Shown here: positions 49,388 through 57,595 of the stretch, one piece after another
Numbering within the stretch: the stretch's first letter is position 1
Layout: every line of letters starts with the position of its first letter
Origin: Microbacterium dauci
Lineage (GTDB): Bacteria; Actinomycetota; Actinomycetes; Actinomycetales; Microbacteriaceae
Reading direction: 5' to 3'
Length of the DNA: 64,000 nt
Assembly: GCF_030065535.1 (NCBI RefSeq)
Contig: NZ_JASJND010000007.1
Span: 1-64,000, forward strand
Notes under the pieces: generated by a model
Told to the model about the DNA's origin: nothing
Seen by the model: the letters and a program-made list of their open reading frames with translations, nothing else
Databases searched by the model: none
Program-made: the position numbers and the translations under genes

Positions 49388-49559
49388 CCGCGCCATCGGA
49401 GAGCCCAGAATCTCCCCGGGCGTCGTTACTGATGGCGCGACCGAAGTGGACCAATCAGGTGACCAAGAGCCCGCAAACCCTGCAAAACGTGACCCGGAGA
49501 GCGCGCTCCTGAAAAGCAAAAACCCAGGTCAGGTGAGCTATGAGGCTTCTGCCTGGCAC

Positions 49560-49602
49560 CTGGGGGTCAAGGGGTCGCAGGTTCAAATCCTGTCATCCCG
49601 AC
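49560..49602 (+). repeat. Right attachment repeat (attR), 3' half of tRNA-Pro
   Basis: 43 bp identical to 18275-18317 (CTGGGGGTCAAGGGG through ATCCCGAC). It lacks a tRNA 5' half and so is a displaced 3' fragment of tRNA-Pro, the usual scar of integration. Chromosomal sequence resumes immediately after it. Confidence 0.93.
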
Positions 49603-49630
49603 CGGAGGGCCGTGAGCACAGCGGCCGAGA

Positions 49631-49674
49631 AACGAGAAGGGCACTGGCTTCGCGCCGGTGCCCTTCTCGTTTTC
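49631..49674 (+). terminator. Original tRNA-Pro terminator, displaced by the island
   Basis: 14-bp perfect stem AACGAGAAGGGCAC / GTGCCCTTCTCGTT, with a 13-nt apical part and TTT after it, 28 bp past the right repeat. It is the kind of strong terminator that normally follows a tRNA gene, but no intact tRNA precedes it here. This supports the island model. Confidence 0.85.
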
Positions 49675-49750
49675 AGCGTCATGGCGTGGGACAACCGATC
49701 TCGAACAGGAACATCGCGATACGGTGAGGCCACAACCGGGGGAGACGACA

Positions 49751-50638
49751 GTGACGCACCGCAGCATCCGCAAGGCCGCCCTCATCGTCATGGCCTCCGT
49801 CAGCGCGGTCGCGCTCGCCGGCTGCATCTCCACGGGACCGAAGAACATCGAACGCGCTCCGGAGGAAGTCCCCACTCCGGCAGCAACGGAGACCGCCGGC
49901 GCCCCCGGACCAGACGACCTCATCGTGCGTACCGCCGACACCGAGCTGCACCTCGAATCTCTCACCGAAGAAGCAGGGTACGAGGACATGCCCGACGGCA
50001 CCCCCGCGATCAGCGGCGACGAGCTCTACGTCTTCGTCCGGCAGGACGGTTGGATGCTCTACGCCGAGCAGCGCGGCGGAGATCCCGTGGGATGCGGCCC
50101 GGAGAGCCGGGAGCCCGAAGTCACCGATCTCGGGAATGGGTGGTGGAAGATCTCGAACCGGTCGGCCGCTGGCACGTACGCGCTGTGGCTCATCGCAGGC
50201 AGTGGCCCCAGCCTGCCGTTCGGCGGGACTGTGGGTGCTTCGCGAGCGTACGTCGAATGGACGACGAAGACCGATGTCGATGAGCCCGCCGCCAGCTACC
50301 TCGACATCACCGCCTACCCCGACGGAAGCGACGGGTCTGTCACCCTCGGACTCCTCGGCGTGGAGACGCCCCTCACAGCTGTGAAAGCCACCGTCACTCT
50401 CGAGGGGAGCGACGGGGAAGCGACCGTGGAGCTGTTCACCCCGGCGTGGGCGTGCGACCAACCCGGCGACCTCACCCTCCACGCTCCGCTCACGGCAGCG
50501 CAGGTCACCGCCCTCGGTGACCCGGATGACCTGAGCTACACCGTGGAGCTCTACCTCGACGGTGTCACGTACACCTCCTCCGGTCCGACCAACACGGCGT
50601 CCGCACCCGAACCCGACTGGACTCCGACGCTGCCCTGA
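49751..50638 (+). CDS. Lipoprotein of unknown function
   Basis: 295 aa from GTG 49751, preceded by GGGGGAGACG. Signal sequence with lipobox ALAGC (Cys24). A Thr/Pro/Ala-rich linker follows (VPTPAATETAGAPGP), then a beta-rich domain with no family that I recognise. It starts after the displaced tRNA terminator and is the first chromosomal gene on the right of the island. Confidence 0.8.
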   Translation: MTHRSIRKAALIVMASVSAVALAGCISTGPKNIERAPEEVPTPAATETAGAPGPDDLIVRTADTELHLESLTEEAGYEDMPDGTPAISGDELYVFVRQDGWMLYAEQRGGDPVGCGPESREPEVTDLGNGWWKISNRSAAGTYALWLIAGSGPSLPFGGTVGASRAYVEWTTKTDVDEPAASYLDITAYPDGSDGSVTLGLLGVETPLTAVKATVTLEGSDGEATVELFTPAWACDQPGDLTLHAPLTAAQVTALGDPDDLSYTVELYLDGVTYTSSGPTNTASAPEPDWTPTLP

Positions 50639-50663
50639 CCGCGCGCATCGGTCATCTACCGCA

Positions 50664-50683
50664 CCACCGCCGGTCGGCGGTGG
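50664..50683 (+). terminator. Candidate hairpin after the lipoprotein gene
   Basis: CCACCGCC-GGTC-GGCGGTGG, an 8-bp perfect stem with a 4-nt loop, 26 bp after the lipoprotein stop. No T tract follows, so its efficiency is uncertain. Confidence 0.45.
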
Positions 50684-50739
50684 CCGCTGTCCCCTGAAAG
50701 GCCGACAGACAATCCGACTCGGTTTCTCTAGCCTCGGCC

Positions 50740-51381
50740 GTGACGGAGTCTCAGCACTCCTCCGCAGCGCCCATCGAAATCAGAGGTGACGACATCGACC
50801 GCCTGCAGCCGTTAGTCTTCGCTCTCGCTGTCGTTCTCTCGATGCCGCTGCTGTCCGCGTGCGCCGGGAGTCCCGCCCCGGGTCCTCTCTTCCAACATGT
50901 CGCGGGCGGTTCGCACGGCTACGTGTACATGGTCGATGGGCCGGAGATGGAGTTCACCGACGGCTTCGAGACGTTCAAAGCACTCGATGACGCTGACGTC
51001 GTCATCGAGTCGGTCCGCTCCGTCGGCGACGCCGAAGAGGTGACAGTGCTCGGTACCTTGCTGTCCGGTCCCCTTGGGGAGAACGGCATCTGGCAGTCGT
51101 TCGACTCCTACCCGCCGGTCGAAGGGCTCGACGGGCCCGTGTTCCAGGCCGAGGGTGCCCGCATCCCCGCGGGCTCGGGGGGCTACCAGATCCTCATCGG
51201 ATATCGCGGTGTGATCGAGGAGATGTCCATTCGACGTGGGGTGGAGGTCACCTACCGGATCGGAGCCTGGGTCTACCGCGACACGCTGCCGGCGGGCATC
51301 GTCATGTGCCCCGCCGATGAGGAACGCGCTTGCGCTGACGAGATGGACCGGCTCGTGAAGGAGATCGGCGACGCACAGTAG
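50740..51381 (+). CDS. Putative lipoprotein
   Basis: 213 aa with a GTG start. A hydrophobic segment (LQPLVFALAVVLSMPLLSACAG) is given here only by its edges, LQPLV to SACAG, and ends in a lipobox LLSAC at about residue 41. The N-terminal 20 residues before it are longer than usual for a lipoprotein signal, so a later start such as inside IRGDDIDRLQ is possible. The mature part is beta rich. No family recognised. Confidence 0.7.
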   Translation: MTESQHSSAAPIEIRGDDIDRLQPLVFALAVVLSMPLLSACAGSPAPGPLFQHVAGGSHGYVYMVDGPEMEFTDGFETFKALDDADVVIESVRSVGDAEEVTVLGTLLSGPLGENGIWQSFDSYPPVEGLDGPVFQAEGARIPAGSGGYQILIGYRGVIEEMSIRRGVEVTYRIGAWVYRDTLPAGIVMCPADEERACADEMDRLVKEIGDAQ

Positions 51382-51426
51382 GCGGAGCAGCGGCGAGCCG
51401 CAAAGCCGCAACAGCGACTCGGCGAG

Positions 51427-51972
51427 TCACACCGCGGTCGGCCACTCCCACGCCGGATCCGCGGCGTCGACCTGACGCCTGACCGTTCGCGCGTGCGAGA
51501 TCTCGCGCTTCGCCATCGAGAGACCGGCGGCTCGCGGCCAGATCCATTCGTCCGGTACCAGGTGCAGCGCGAGAGTCGCGGTGTCCCCGGCGGTCACGTG
51601 GACGAGGATGACGGCGAGTGAGCCGACCCGCCAGGCGCATGCGCGACGCTCCCACTCACCTCCCGCTGCGGCGATCCGTGCGCCGTAGCCTTCGCGCGCG
51701 GACAGGAGCGTCTCGGCGTGGACGTCGTCGCCGCCCAGAAGCCAGACACCCTCCCGCTCGGTCTCCTCGCGTATGCGGCCGAGGTGTTGCCGTGCATCGA
51801 TCCCGACCGCTCGGGCGATCGGCACGATCCGCACCAGCCCTCGCTCCAGGACGACATCGCCCGAGGCAGGCGGAGCGGCGGGTGCCTCGCGGTATTGAGG
51901 GTCCGGTCGCAACCACCCCCGCTTCAGCGCGTGGAGCGCCTCGCTGCCACCGACGAGCTGCTCGAGTGTCAC
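51427..51972 (-). CDS. Hypothetical protein
   Basis: 181 aa. It begins MTLEQLVGGSEALHALKRGW and contains a mixed alpha/beta body (RIVPIARAVGIDARQHLGRI; LAVILVHVTAGDT). No signal peptide, membrane segment or known domain is seen. Codon use matches the chromosome. It lies divergent from the MFS gene and convergent with the lipoprotein gene at 50740. Confidence 0.65.
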   Translation of the reverse strand: MTLEQLVGGSEALHALKRGWLRPDPQYREAPAAPPASGDVVLERGLVRIVPIARAVGIDARQHLGRIREETEREGVWLLGGDDVHAETLLSAREGYGARIAAAGGEWERRACAWRVGSLAVILVHVTAGDTATLALHLVPDEWIWPRAAGLSMAKREISHARTVRRQVDAADPAWEWPTAV

Positions 51973-52025
51973 AGGTGCAGGCTACTGCCTCCGACGACGT
52001 CCGCCACCCGCCGTAAGCTCGTCCG

Positions 52026-53285
52026 GTGGGCATCGGGGAGTGGATCGCGCCGGGGCGGCTCGGACGTGATTTCCGCTGGCTGCTCGCGTCGTCGTGGACG
52101 AGCAACATCGGCGATGGGATCGCGCTCGCGGCATCCCCCCTGCTGATCGCCTCGATGACGGATTCGCCGGTGCTCGTGGCATCCGGCGCAGTCATGCAGT
52201 TCCTGCCGTGGCTGCTGTTCGGGCTTCACGCGGGAGCGATCGCAGACCGCGTCGATCGGCGCACGCTCGTCATGCTCGCGAACGGCGTCCGGGCGCTCGT
52301 CCTCGTGGCGTTGTGCGCGTTCCTGATCACGGGCACGGCGAGCATCTGGATCGTGCTCGCGGTCGCCTTCGTCTACGGCTGCGCCGAGGTGTTCGTCGAC
52401 ACCAGCGCCAGCACCCTGTTGCCGATGATGGTCAAGAAGAAGGATCTGGGTATCGGCAACGCGCGCCTGCAGGCGGGGTTCCTCGTCGCGAACCAGTTCG
52501 GCGGACCGCCGCTCGGCGCGTTCCTCTTCGCCCTCGGTGCGTTCTGGCCGTTCGCGGTGCAAGCCGTGTGCGTCGCGTTCGCCGTCGTGTTGATCTCGCG
52601 CATCGCGCGGACACCGGTGCCCGAGCGGGCCGATGCTGCGCCTCGCACGGCCGTGCACACCGATATCGCCGAGGGCGTCAGGTGGCTCTGGCGGAACCCT
52701 CCGGTGCGCACCCTCGTCATCATCATCCTCACGTTCAACATCACGTGGGCAGCCCCCTGGGGCGTGCTCGTGCTGTACGCGACCGAGCATCTGCAGATGG
52801 GCCCGGTCGGCTACGGCGCGCTCACGACGGCCTCCGCGATCGGCGGCCTGCTGTCGACGGTGAGCTTCGGCTGGCTCGAACGCCACTTCTCGTTCAAGAC
52901 GCTCATGCGCGTCTGCCTGACCGCAGAGGTGCTGATGCACCTCGCCTTCGCGCTCACGACCTCAGGCGCCGTCGCCTTGGTGATCATGGTCGGCTTCGGT
53001 GCGTACGCGTTCATCTGGGGCACGATCTCCACGACGGTGCGGCAGCGGCTCGTTCCGCACGAACTCCAGGGGCGCATCGCGTCGGTCAACATGGTCGGGG
53101 TCTTCGGCGGCCTCGTCATCGGGCAGGCGCTCGGTGGCGTGATCGCGCAGGTGTGGGGCCTCACCGGTCCGTGGTGGTTCGCGTTCGTCGGCGCGGCGAT
53201 CACCCTGCTGTTGGTGTGGCGCCCGATATCTCACATCGCGGCAGCGAAGCCCGTCGAGGACGAGGATGCCGCGCCGGCGTCGTGA
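52026..53285 (+). CDS. MFS transporter (EntS/MFS_3-like exporter)
   Basis: 419 aa, GTG start, about 12 membrane helices. Begins RLGRDFRWLLASSWTSNIGD, the usual opening of MFS_3/EntS-type exporters, and shows the loop 2-3 motif GAIADRVDRRTLVML. It probably exports a hydrophobic compound or siderophore; the substrate cannot be predicted. Its start is only 53 bp from the divergent hypothetical gene. Confidence 0.88.
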   Translation: MGIGEWIAPGRLGRDFRWLLASSWTSNIGDGIALAASPLLIASMTDSPVLVASGAVMQFLPWLLFGLHAGAIADRVDRRTLVMLANGVRALVLVALCAFLITGTASIWIVLAVAFVYGCAEVFVDTSASTLLPMMVKKKDLGIGNARLQAGFLVANQFGGPPLGAFLFALGAFWPFAVQAVCVAFAVVLISRIARTPVPERADAAPRTAVHTDIAEGVRWLWRNPPVRTLVIIILTFNITWAAPWGVLVLYATEHLQMGPVGYGALTTASAIGGLLSTVSFGWLERHFSFKTLMRVCLTAEVLMHLAFALTTSGAVALVIMVGFGAYAFIWGTISTTVRQRLVPHELQGRIASVNMVGVFGGLVIGQALGGVIAQVWGLTGPWWFAFVGAAITLLLVWRPISHIAAAKPVEDEDAAPAS

Positions 53286-53324
53286 CCGCGCGGCATCCTC
53301 ATTTCGCTTCTTCCTGCCGGTGGA

Positions 53325-54347
53325 TCAGAGGTCGGCGACCCGGATGAGCACCTTCCCAACGGCGGCGTTCTCGACCGCATCGTGCGCCGCAGCGGTCTGA
53401 TCGAGGTTGAACCAGATGAGGGGGAGGCCATGCGCGTCCCCGACGGGCAGCGCGTCATCCTCGAGCGCGCGCGTGATGTCTTCGATCGCAGCGTCGAGCG
53501 CAGGTTCGCCCACGGTGTAGAGCAGCACGCCCTGCACACGCAGGTTCTTCGCGAATGTGGGTCGGATCGGCATCGAGAAGGTCTCGCCGTTGTTGTCGGC
53601 GTAGAACGCGATGACGGCGTGGTTGGCCGCGAGCTCGGCGTCCGCGGCGGCATTGGTCGCGAGCGACACCTCGACGAACTGGTCGATTCCCGGCGGCGCC
53701 AAGGCTTTCACCTGCGCGACGAGATCACCGGTCGTGTAGTCCACGGTGTGATGCGCGCCGGCGGCGCGCGCGAGTGCCGCTTTCTCGTCGGAGCTGACCG
53801 TGGCGATCACCGTCGCACCGGCCCACCGCGCCAGCTGGATGGCCGCATGGCCGACGGCGCCGGCGCCTCCGGCGACGAGCACCGTGCGGCCGTCGAGCGA
53901 TCCCGGTGACAGGCGCGTCGGTCCGTCCTCGTGGACGGTCAGGGCGCGGTGCGCCGTGACCGCGGGGACGCCGAGGCTGGCGGCGAGCTCGAAGCTCACG
54001 CCTTCGGGCAGTCGAATCGCGCGCGACGCGGGGACGACCGTGTACTCCTGCGCCGTGCCCGTCGGACGCTGATGCTGCGCAAGGTGGACCCAGACGTGGT
54101 CGCCCACCGCGAGCCCGGCGACCCCGTCGCCCACGGCGTCGATGATGCCGGCACCGTCCTGGTTGGGCACGACCTCGGCGAAGTCGCCGCGCTGGGTTCC
54201 GCCGGCGCGCGCCTTCCAGTCCGTGGGGTTCACCCCTGAGACGGCGATCTGCACCCGCACCTCTCCGGTGCCGGGCGCGACGACCTCACGGTCGACCAGA
54301 GACAGGACCTCAGATCCGCCGGGGGCGGAGTACACGATGGCTCTCAT
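53325..54347 (-). CDS. NADPH:quinone reductase, zinc-independent MDR family
   Basis: 340 aa. N-terminal GroES-like fold (MRAIVYSAPGGSEVLSLVDR; VSGVNPTDWKARAG) and an NADPH-binding Rossmann fold AGGAGAVGHAAIQLARWAGA. The catalytic and structural zinc cysteines of alcohol dehydrogenases are absent, which marks the quinone-oxidoreductase branch. It probably reduces quinones or enones using NADPH. Confidence 0.9.
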   Translation of the reverse strand: MRAIVYSAPGGSEVLSLVDREVVAPGTGEVRVQIAVSGVNPTDWKARAGGTQRGDFAEVVPNQDGAGIIDAVGDGVAGLAVGDHVWVHLAQHQRPTGTAQEYTVVPASRAIRLPEGVSFELAASLGVPAVTAHRALTVHEDGPTRLSPGSLDGRTVLVAGGAGAVGHAAIQLARWAGATVIATVSSDEKAALARAAGAHHTVDYTTGDLVAQVKALAPPGIDQFVEVSLATNAAADAELAANHAVIAFYADNNGETFSMPIRPTFAKNLRVQGVLLYTVGEPALDAAIEDITRALEDDALPVGDAHGLPLIWFNLDQTAAAHDAVENAAVGKVLIRVADL

Positions 54348-54472
54348 GTCTCGCCCAACCGGTTCACGAGCAGTGGCATTCCGATCGCGCCGTGGCAGTC
54401 TGTCCCCGTGATCGAAACGCTCGTCGTCCTGGTCCTGTAACAGGTCCTCGCGGGCGTCGCTAGCCTGGACGG

Positions 54473-55462
54473 ATGCAGCAGCGCACCCTCGGCCGTACCG
54501 GCCGCACCGTGTCCGTCGTCGGGCTCGGCACCTGGCAGCTCGGGGCGGACTGGGGAGACGTGTCCGAAGACGATGCGCTCGCTGTGCTCGAGGCGTCGGC
54601 GGAAGCGGGCGTCACCCTCTTCGACACCGCCGACGTCTACGGCGACGGCCGCAGCGAGTCGATCATCGGACGCTTCCTCGCCGCCCGGCCCGGCCACGGC
54701 ATCACCGTCGCCACCAAGATGGGGCGCCGCGTTCCCCAGGAGCCCGAGAACTACACCGCGGGCGACTTCCGCGCTTGGACCGATCGGTCCAGGCGCAACC
54801 TCGGGGTCGACACGCTCGACCTCGTGCAGCTGCACTGTCCGCCGTCGGAGGTCATCGAATCGGATGCCACCTACGACGCGCTCGACGACCTGGTCGCGAC
54901 CGGCGCGATCGCCGCCTACGGGGTCTCGGTGGAGACCACCGCGCAGGCGCTCGCCGCCATCGCGCGCCCGAACGTGACGAACGTCCAGATCATCGTGAAC
55001 CCGTTCCGGCTCAAGCCGCTCGACGAGGTGCTTCCGGCGGCCGCCGCGGCGGAAGTCGCGGTGTTCGCGCGCGTCCCGCTCGCCTCGGGGCTGTTGAGCG
55101 GTCACTACAGCCGCGACACGGAGTTCGCCGCGGACGACCACCGCAGCTACAACCGCAACGGCGAGGCGTTCGATCGTGGTGAGACCTTCTCGGGCGTCGA
55201 TTTCGAGACGGGGCTCGCGGCGGCATCCGAACTGACGAACGCCGTGCCCGCCGGGGCGACGCTCCCGGCCGCCTCACTCGCCTGGATCGCCTCGCTGCCC
55301 GGCGTCACCTCCGTGATCCCCGGAGCGCGCAACGTGCGCCAGGCGGTCGCGAACGCCGCGGCGGGCGATCTCGTGGGCACCCCCGGCCTCTCGGACTTCG
55401 ACGCGGCGGTGCGCGATGTCTACGACCGACGGCTTCGCGCGGACATCCACCCCCAGTGGTGA
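54473..55462 (+). CDS. Aldo/keto reductase
   Basis: 329 aa. RTLGRTGRTVSVVGLGTWQL at the start, catalytic Asp/Tyr in FDTADVYGDGRSE, Lys in VATKMGR, and His in LVQLHC give the AKR tetrad; the SVIPGARNVRQ block near the C-terminus binds NADPH. It reduces aldehydes or ketones, physiological substrate unknown. Confidence 0.93.
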   Translation: MQQRTLGRTGRTVSVVGLGTWQLGADWGDVSEDDALAVLEASAEAGVTLFDTADVYGDGRSESIIGRFLAARPGHGITVATKMGRRVPQEPENYTAGDFRAWTDRSRRNLGVDTLDLVQLHCPPSEVIESDATYDALDDLVATGAIAAYGVSVETTAQALAAIARPNVTNVQIIVNPFRLKPLDEVLPAAAAAEVAVFARVPLASGLLSGHYSRDTEFAADDHRSYNRNGEAFDRGETFSGVDFETGLAAASELTNAVPAGATLPAASLAWIASLPGVTSVIPGARNVRQAVANAAAGDLVGTPGLSDFDAAVRDVYDRRLRADIHPQW

Positions 55463-55542
55463 CACGAGTCCGCTGAGGGTGGGGAGACGCCGCGCCGACG
55501 TCGACCGCCCTCGCTACGGTGGAGGCCGGGAGAGGAGCAGGC

Positions 55543-55839
55543 GTGATCGTCGAGTTCGAGGGTGAGCTGTTCCGCTGGCAGTCACGGGCGGACGACTGGT
55601 ACTTCGCGCCCCTGCCGCCAGAGGTCAGCGCCGACATCCGAGAAGTGTCCCGACCCGGTCGCGGCTTCGGGTCGGTGCCCGTCCAGGTCACCGTGGGTGA
55701 CTCGACGTGGCGGACCTCGATCTTCCCCGATGCTCAGCGCGGGGTGTACGTCCTCCCGATGAAGAAGGCGGTCCGCGAGGCGGAGGGCATCTCCGAGGGA
55801 GACCTCGTCCGCGGCCGTCTCGACGTCTTCGACGGGTAG
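55543..55839 (+). CDS. DUF1905 family protein
   Basis: 98 aa from GTG 55543, with AGAGGAG upstream; the frame opens at 55519 but lacks a better ribosome site. The small beta-barrel-like DUF1905 fold is suggested by FEGELFRWQSRADDWYFAPL and TSIFPDAQRGVYVLPMKKAV. Function unknown. It is followed after 6 bp by the peptidase gene. Confidence 0.85.
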   Translation: MIVEFEGELFRWQSRADDWYFAPLPPEVSADIREVSRPGRGFGSVPVQVTVGDSTWRTSIFPDAQRGVYVLPMKKAVREAEGISEGDLVRGRLDVFDG

Positions 55840-55845
55840 TAGGCG

Positions 55846-56376
55846 GTGGGGCCTTTCCGAACGGATCTACCGATCGCCGCCCTCGTGGTGATCGGCCTGG
55901 CATACGCGATTCTCGCCGCTGGCTCGGTGGCGCTCGCGGTGATCGACGCGCGGACGCACCGGCTGCCGAATCGGTGGGTGCTGCCGGGGTACCTCGTCCT
56001 GATCGTGCTCCTGACGGTCGCCTGCCTGTGCGGTGCACCATGGTCGTCTCTGCTCCGCTCCGTTGTCGCCGGCGCCGTCCTGTTCGCGTTCTATCTGCTG
56101 CTGCGGATGCTCGGCCCCGGCGGAATGGGCGGCGGCGACGTGAAGCTCGCCGGCGTTCTCGGTATCGCGCTGGGGTGGGTCGGCTGGGGAGCGCTCGCCG
56201 TGGGCGCGGTCGCGGGCTTCGTCCTCGGCGGCGTCTACGGGGTGATGCTGATCGCGCTGCGCCGGGCCTCGGCGAAGACCGCCGTCCCGTTCGGTCCCTG
56301 GATGCTCGCAGGGGCGTGGATCGGCATCCTGTTCGGCGAGGACCTCGGGCATCGCCTCCTCACACTGCCCGTCTGA
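55846..56376 (+). CDS. Prepilin peptidase (A24 family)
   Basis: 176 aa, GTG start. Six or so hydrophobic helices. The two catalytic aspartates are in IDARTHRLPNRWV and GGGDVKLAG, the type IV prepilin peptidase signature. It lacks the N-terminal methylase domain of classical PilD, so it is the short TadV/CpaA-like form. No pilus genes are in this window. Confidence 0.9.
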   Translation: MGPFRTDLPIAALVVIGLAYAILAAGSVALAVIDARTHRLPNRWVLPGYLVLIVLLTVACLCGAPWSSLLRSVVAGAVLFAFYLLLRMLGPGGMGGGDVKLAGVLGIALGWVGWGALAVGAVAGFVLGGVYGVMLIALRRASAKTAVPFGPWMLAGAWIGILFGEDLGHRLLTLPV

Positions 56377-56483
56377 CACGAACGGCGCCGGCCCGCAAGG
56401 GGCCCGAGCGCTGACGGCCGCCTCGGTAGCGTGGTCGATCGTGGATGCCGCGGCATCCTCACCGGGATGCGAGGAGGACGACG

Positions 56484-57515
56484 ATGACGCAGGACAAAGC
56501 GAAGAAGCCGCTGCTGGCGCGGGTCGTGGCGTGGGCGCTCTCCTTGCGCCTGGTGCGGGCGTACCTCAGGTACAGCGAGCGGCGCGGGGCGATGCTCGCC
56601 GACAGTGTGACGTACCGCACCCTCTTCAGCGTGTTCGCGGGTGTGCTGCTCGGCTTCTCGGTGGCGGCGCTCTGGCTGGCGGGCAATCCGCAAGCCTGGA
56701 ACGCCCTGATCGACGCGGTCGACAACGTCATCCCCGGTCTGATCGGTGAGGGGAACCTCATCGACCCCGATGATCTGACCGAGCCGATCGCCCTGTCCTT
56801 CGCCGGCGCCCTGTCCCTCGTCGGCCTCATCGGAGCCGCCATCGGCGCGATCGGGTCGCTCCGCACCGCGATCCGGACGATCGCCGACAAGGTGCACGAC
56901 GACGTCTTCTTCCTGCTCGTCATGCTCCGCAACCTCCTGCTGGCGATCGCCATCGGCGCGGGCCTCGCCGCGGCGGCCGCCGCGACCATCATCGGCACCG
57001 CGGGTGTCGGTCTCGTCGCCGACATCGCAGGAGTCCCCGCCGATCACCCGCTGACCCGAGTGGTCAGCACGTCGGTCGCCGTCGTCGTGACCTTCCTCCT
57101 CGACACCGCGGCGGTCGCCCTGATGTTCGTGGCGCTCTCCGGCGTGAAGCCGCCCGCCCGCGTGCTGTGGACCGGGGCGCTGCTCGGCGGCGTGGGCCTC
57201 ACCGTCCTGCAGCAGCTGTCGAGCCTGTTCGTCGGGGGAGCGTCGTCGAACCCCCTCCTCGCCTCCTTCGCCTCGCTCATCGCGCTCCTTCTGTGGATCA
57301 ACCTCTCCGCGCAGGTCATCCTGATCGCCTCGTCCTACATCGTGACCGGCACGCTCGAGTCCGCCGACCGGGTGCGAGCAGTCCACGGCGCGCAGACCAT
57401 GGTCGAGCGACGCGTCCAGACCGCCGAAGATCAGGTCCAGGCGGCGACCGACGAACTGCACGCCGCGCGCGAGGCGCTCGCCGAAGAACGCAAGGAGGCA
57501 GCCGAGCGCGCCTGA
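56484..57515 (+). CDS. YihY/BrkB family membrane protein
   Basis: 343 aa from ATG 56484, preceded by GAGGAGG. Six membrane helices with the YihY signature GAMLADSVTYRTLFSVFAG near the start and a late INLSAQVILIASSYI. A charged coiled-coil tail (VERRVQTAEDQVQAATDEL onwards) is specific to this protein. Older names as RNase BN are wrong; the physiological role is unclear. Confidence 0.9.
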   Translation: MTQDKAKKPLLARVVAWALSLRLVRAYLRYSERRGAMLADSVTYRTLFSVFAGVLLGFSVAALWLAGNPQAWNALIDAVDNVIPGLIGEGNLIDPDDLTEPIALSFAGALSLVGLIGAAIGAIGSLRTAIRTIADKVHDDVFFLLVMLRNLLLAIAIGAGLAAAAAATIIGTAGVGLVADIAGVPADHPLTRVVSTSVAVVVTFLLDTAAVALMFVALSGVKPPARVLWTGALLGGVGLTVLQQLSSLFVGGASSNPLLASFASLIALLLWINLSAQVILIASSYIVTGTLESADRVRAVHGAQTMVERRVQTAEDQVQAATDELHAAREALAEERKEAAERA

Positions 57516-57595
57516 CGCGTCACGACCGTGTGAACTCTTCCTGTGGACGAGGCCCGGCGGCGTCGCCCGCGGCGATCGGTGTGTACGGTCGAACC

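Larger units (their letters stand above)
49388..49750. other. Right island boundary region
   Basis: Noncoding stretch containing, in order, a possible island-end hairpin (CCCAGGT near 49523 facing ACCTGGG near 49558), the right attachment repeat 49560-49602 and the native tRNA-Pro terminator 49631-49674. No gene is visible. The lipoprotein gene begins after it. Confidence 0.75.
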
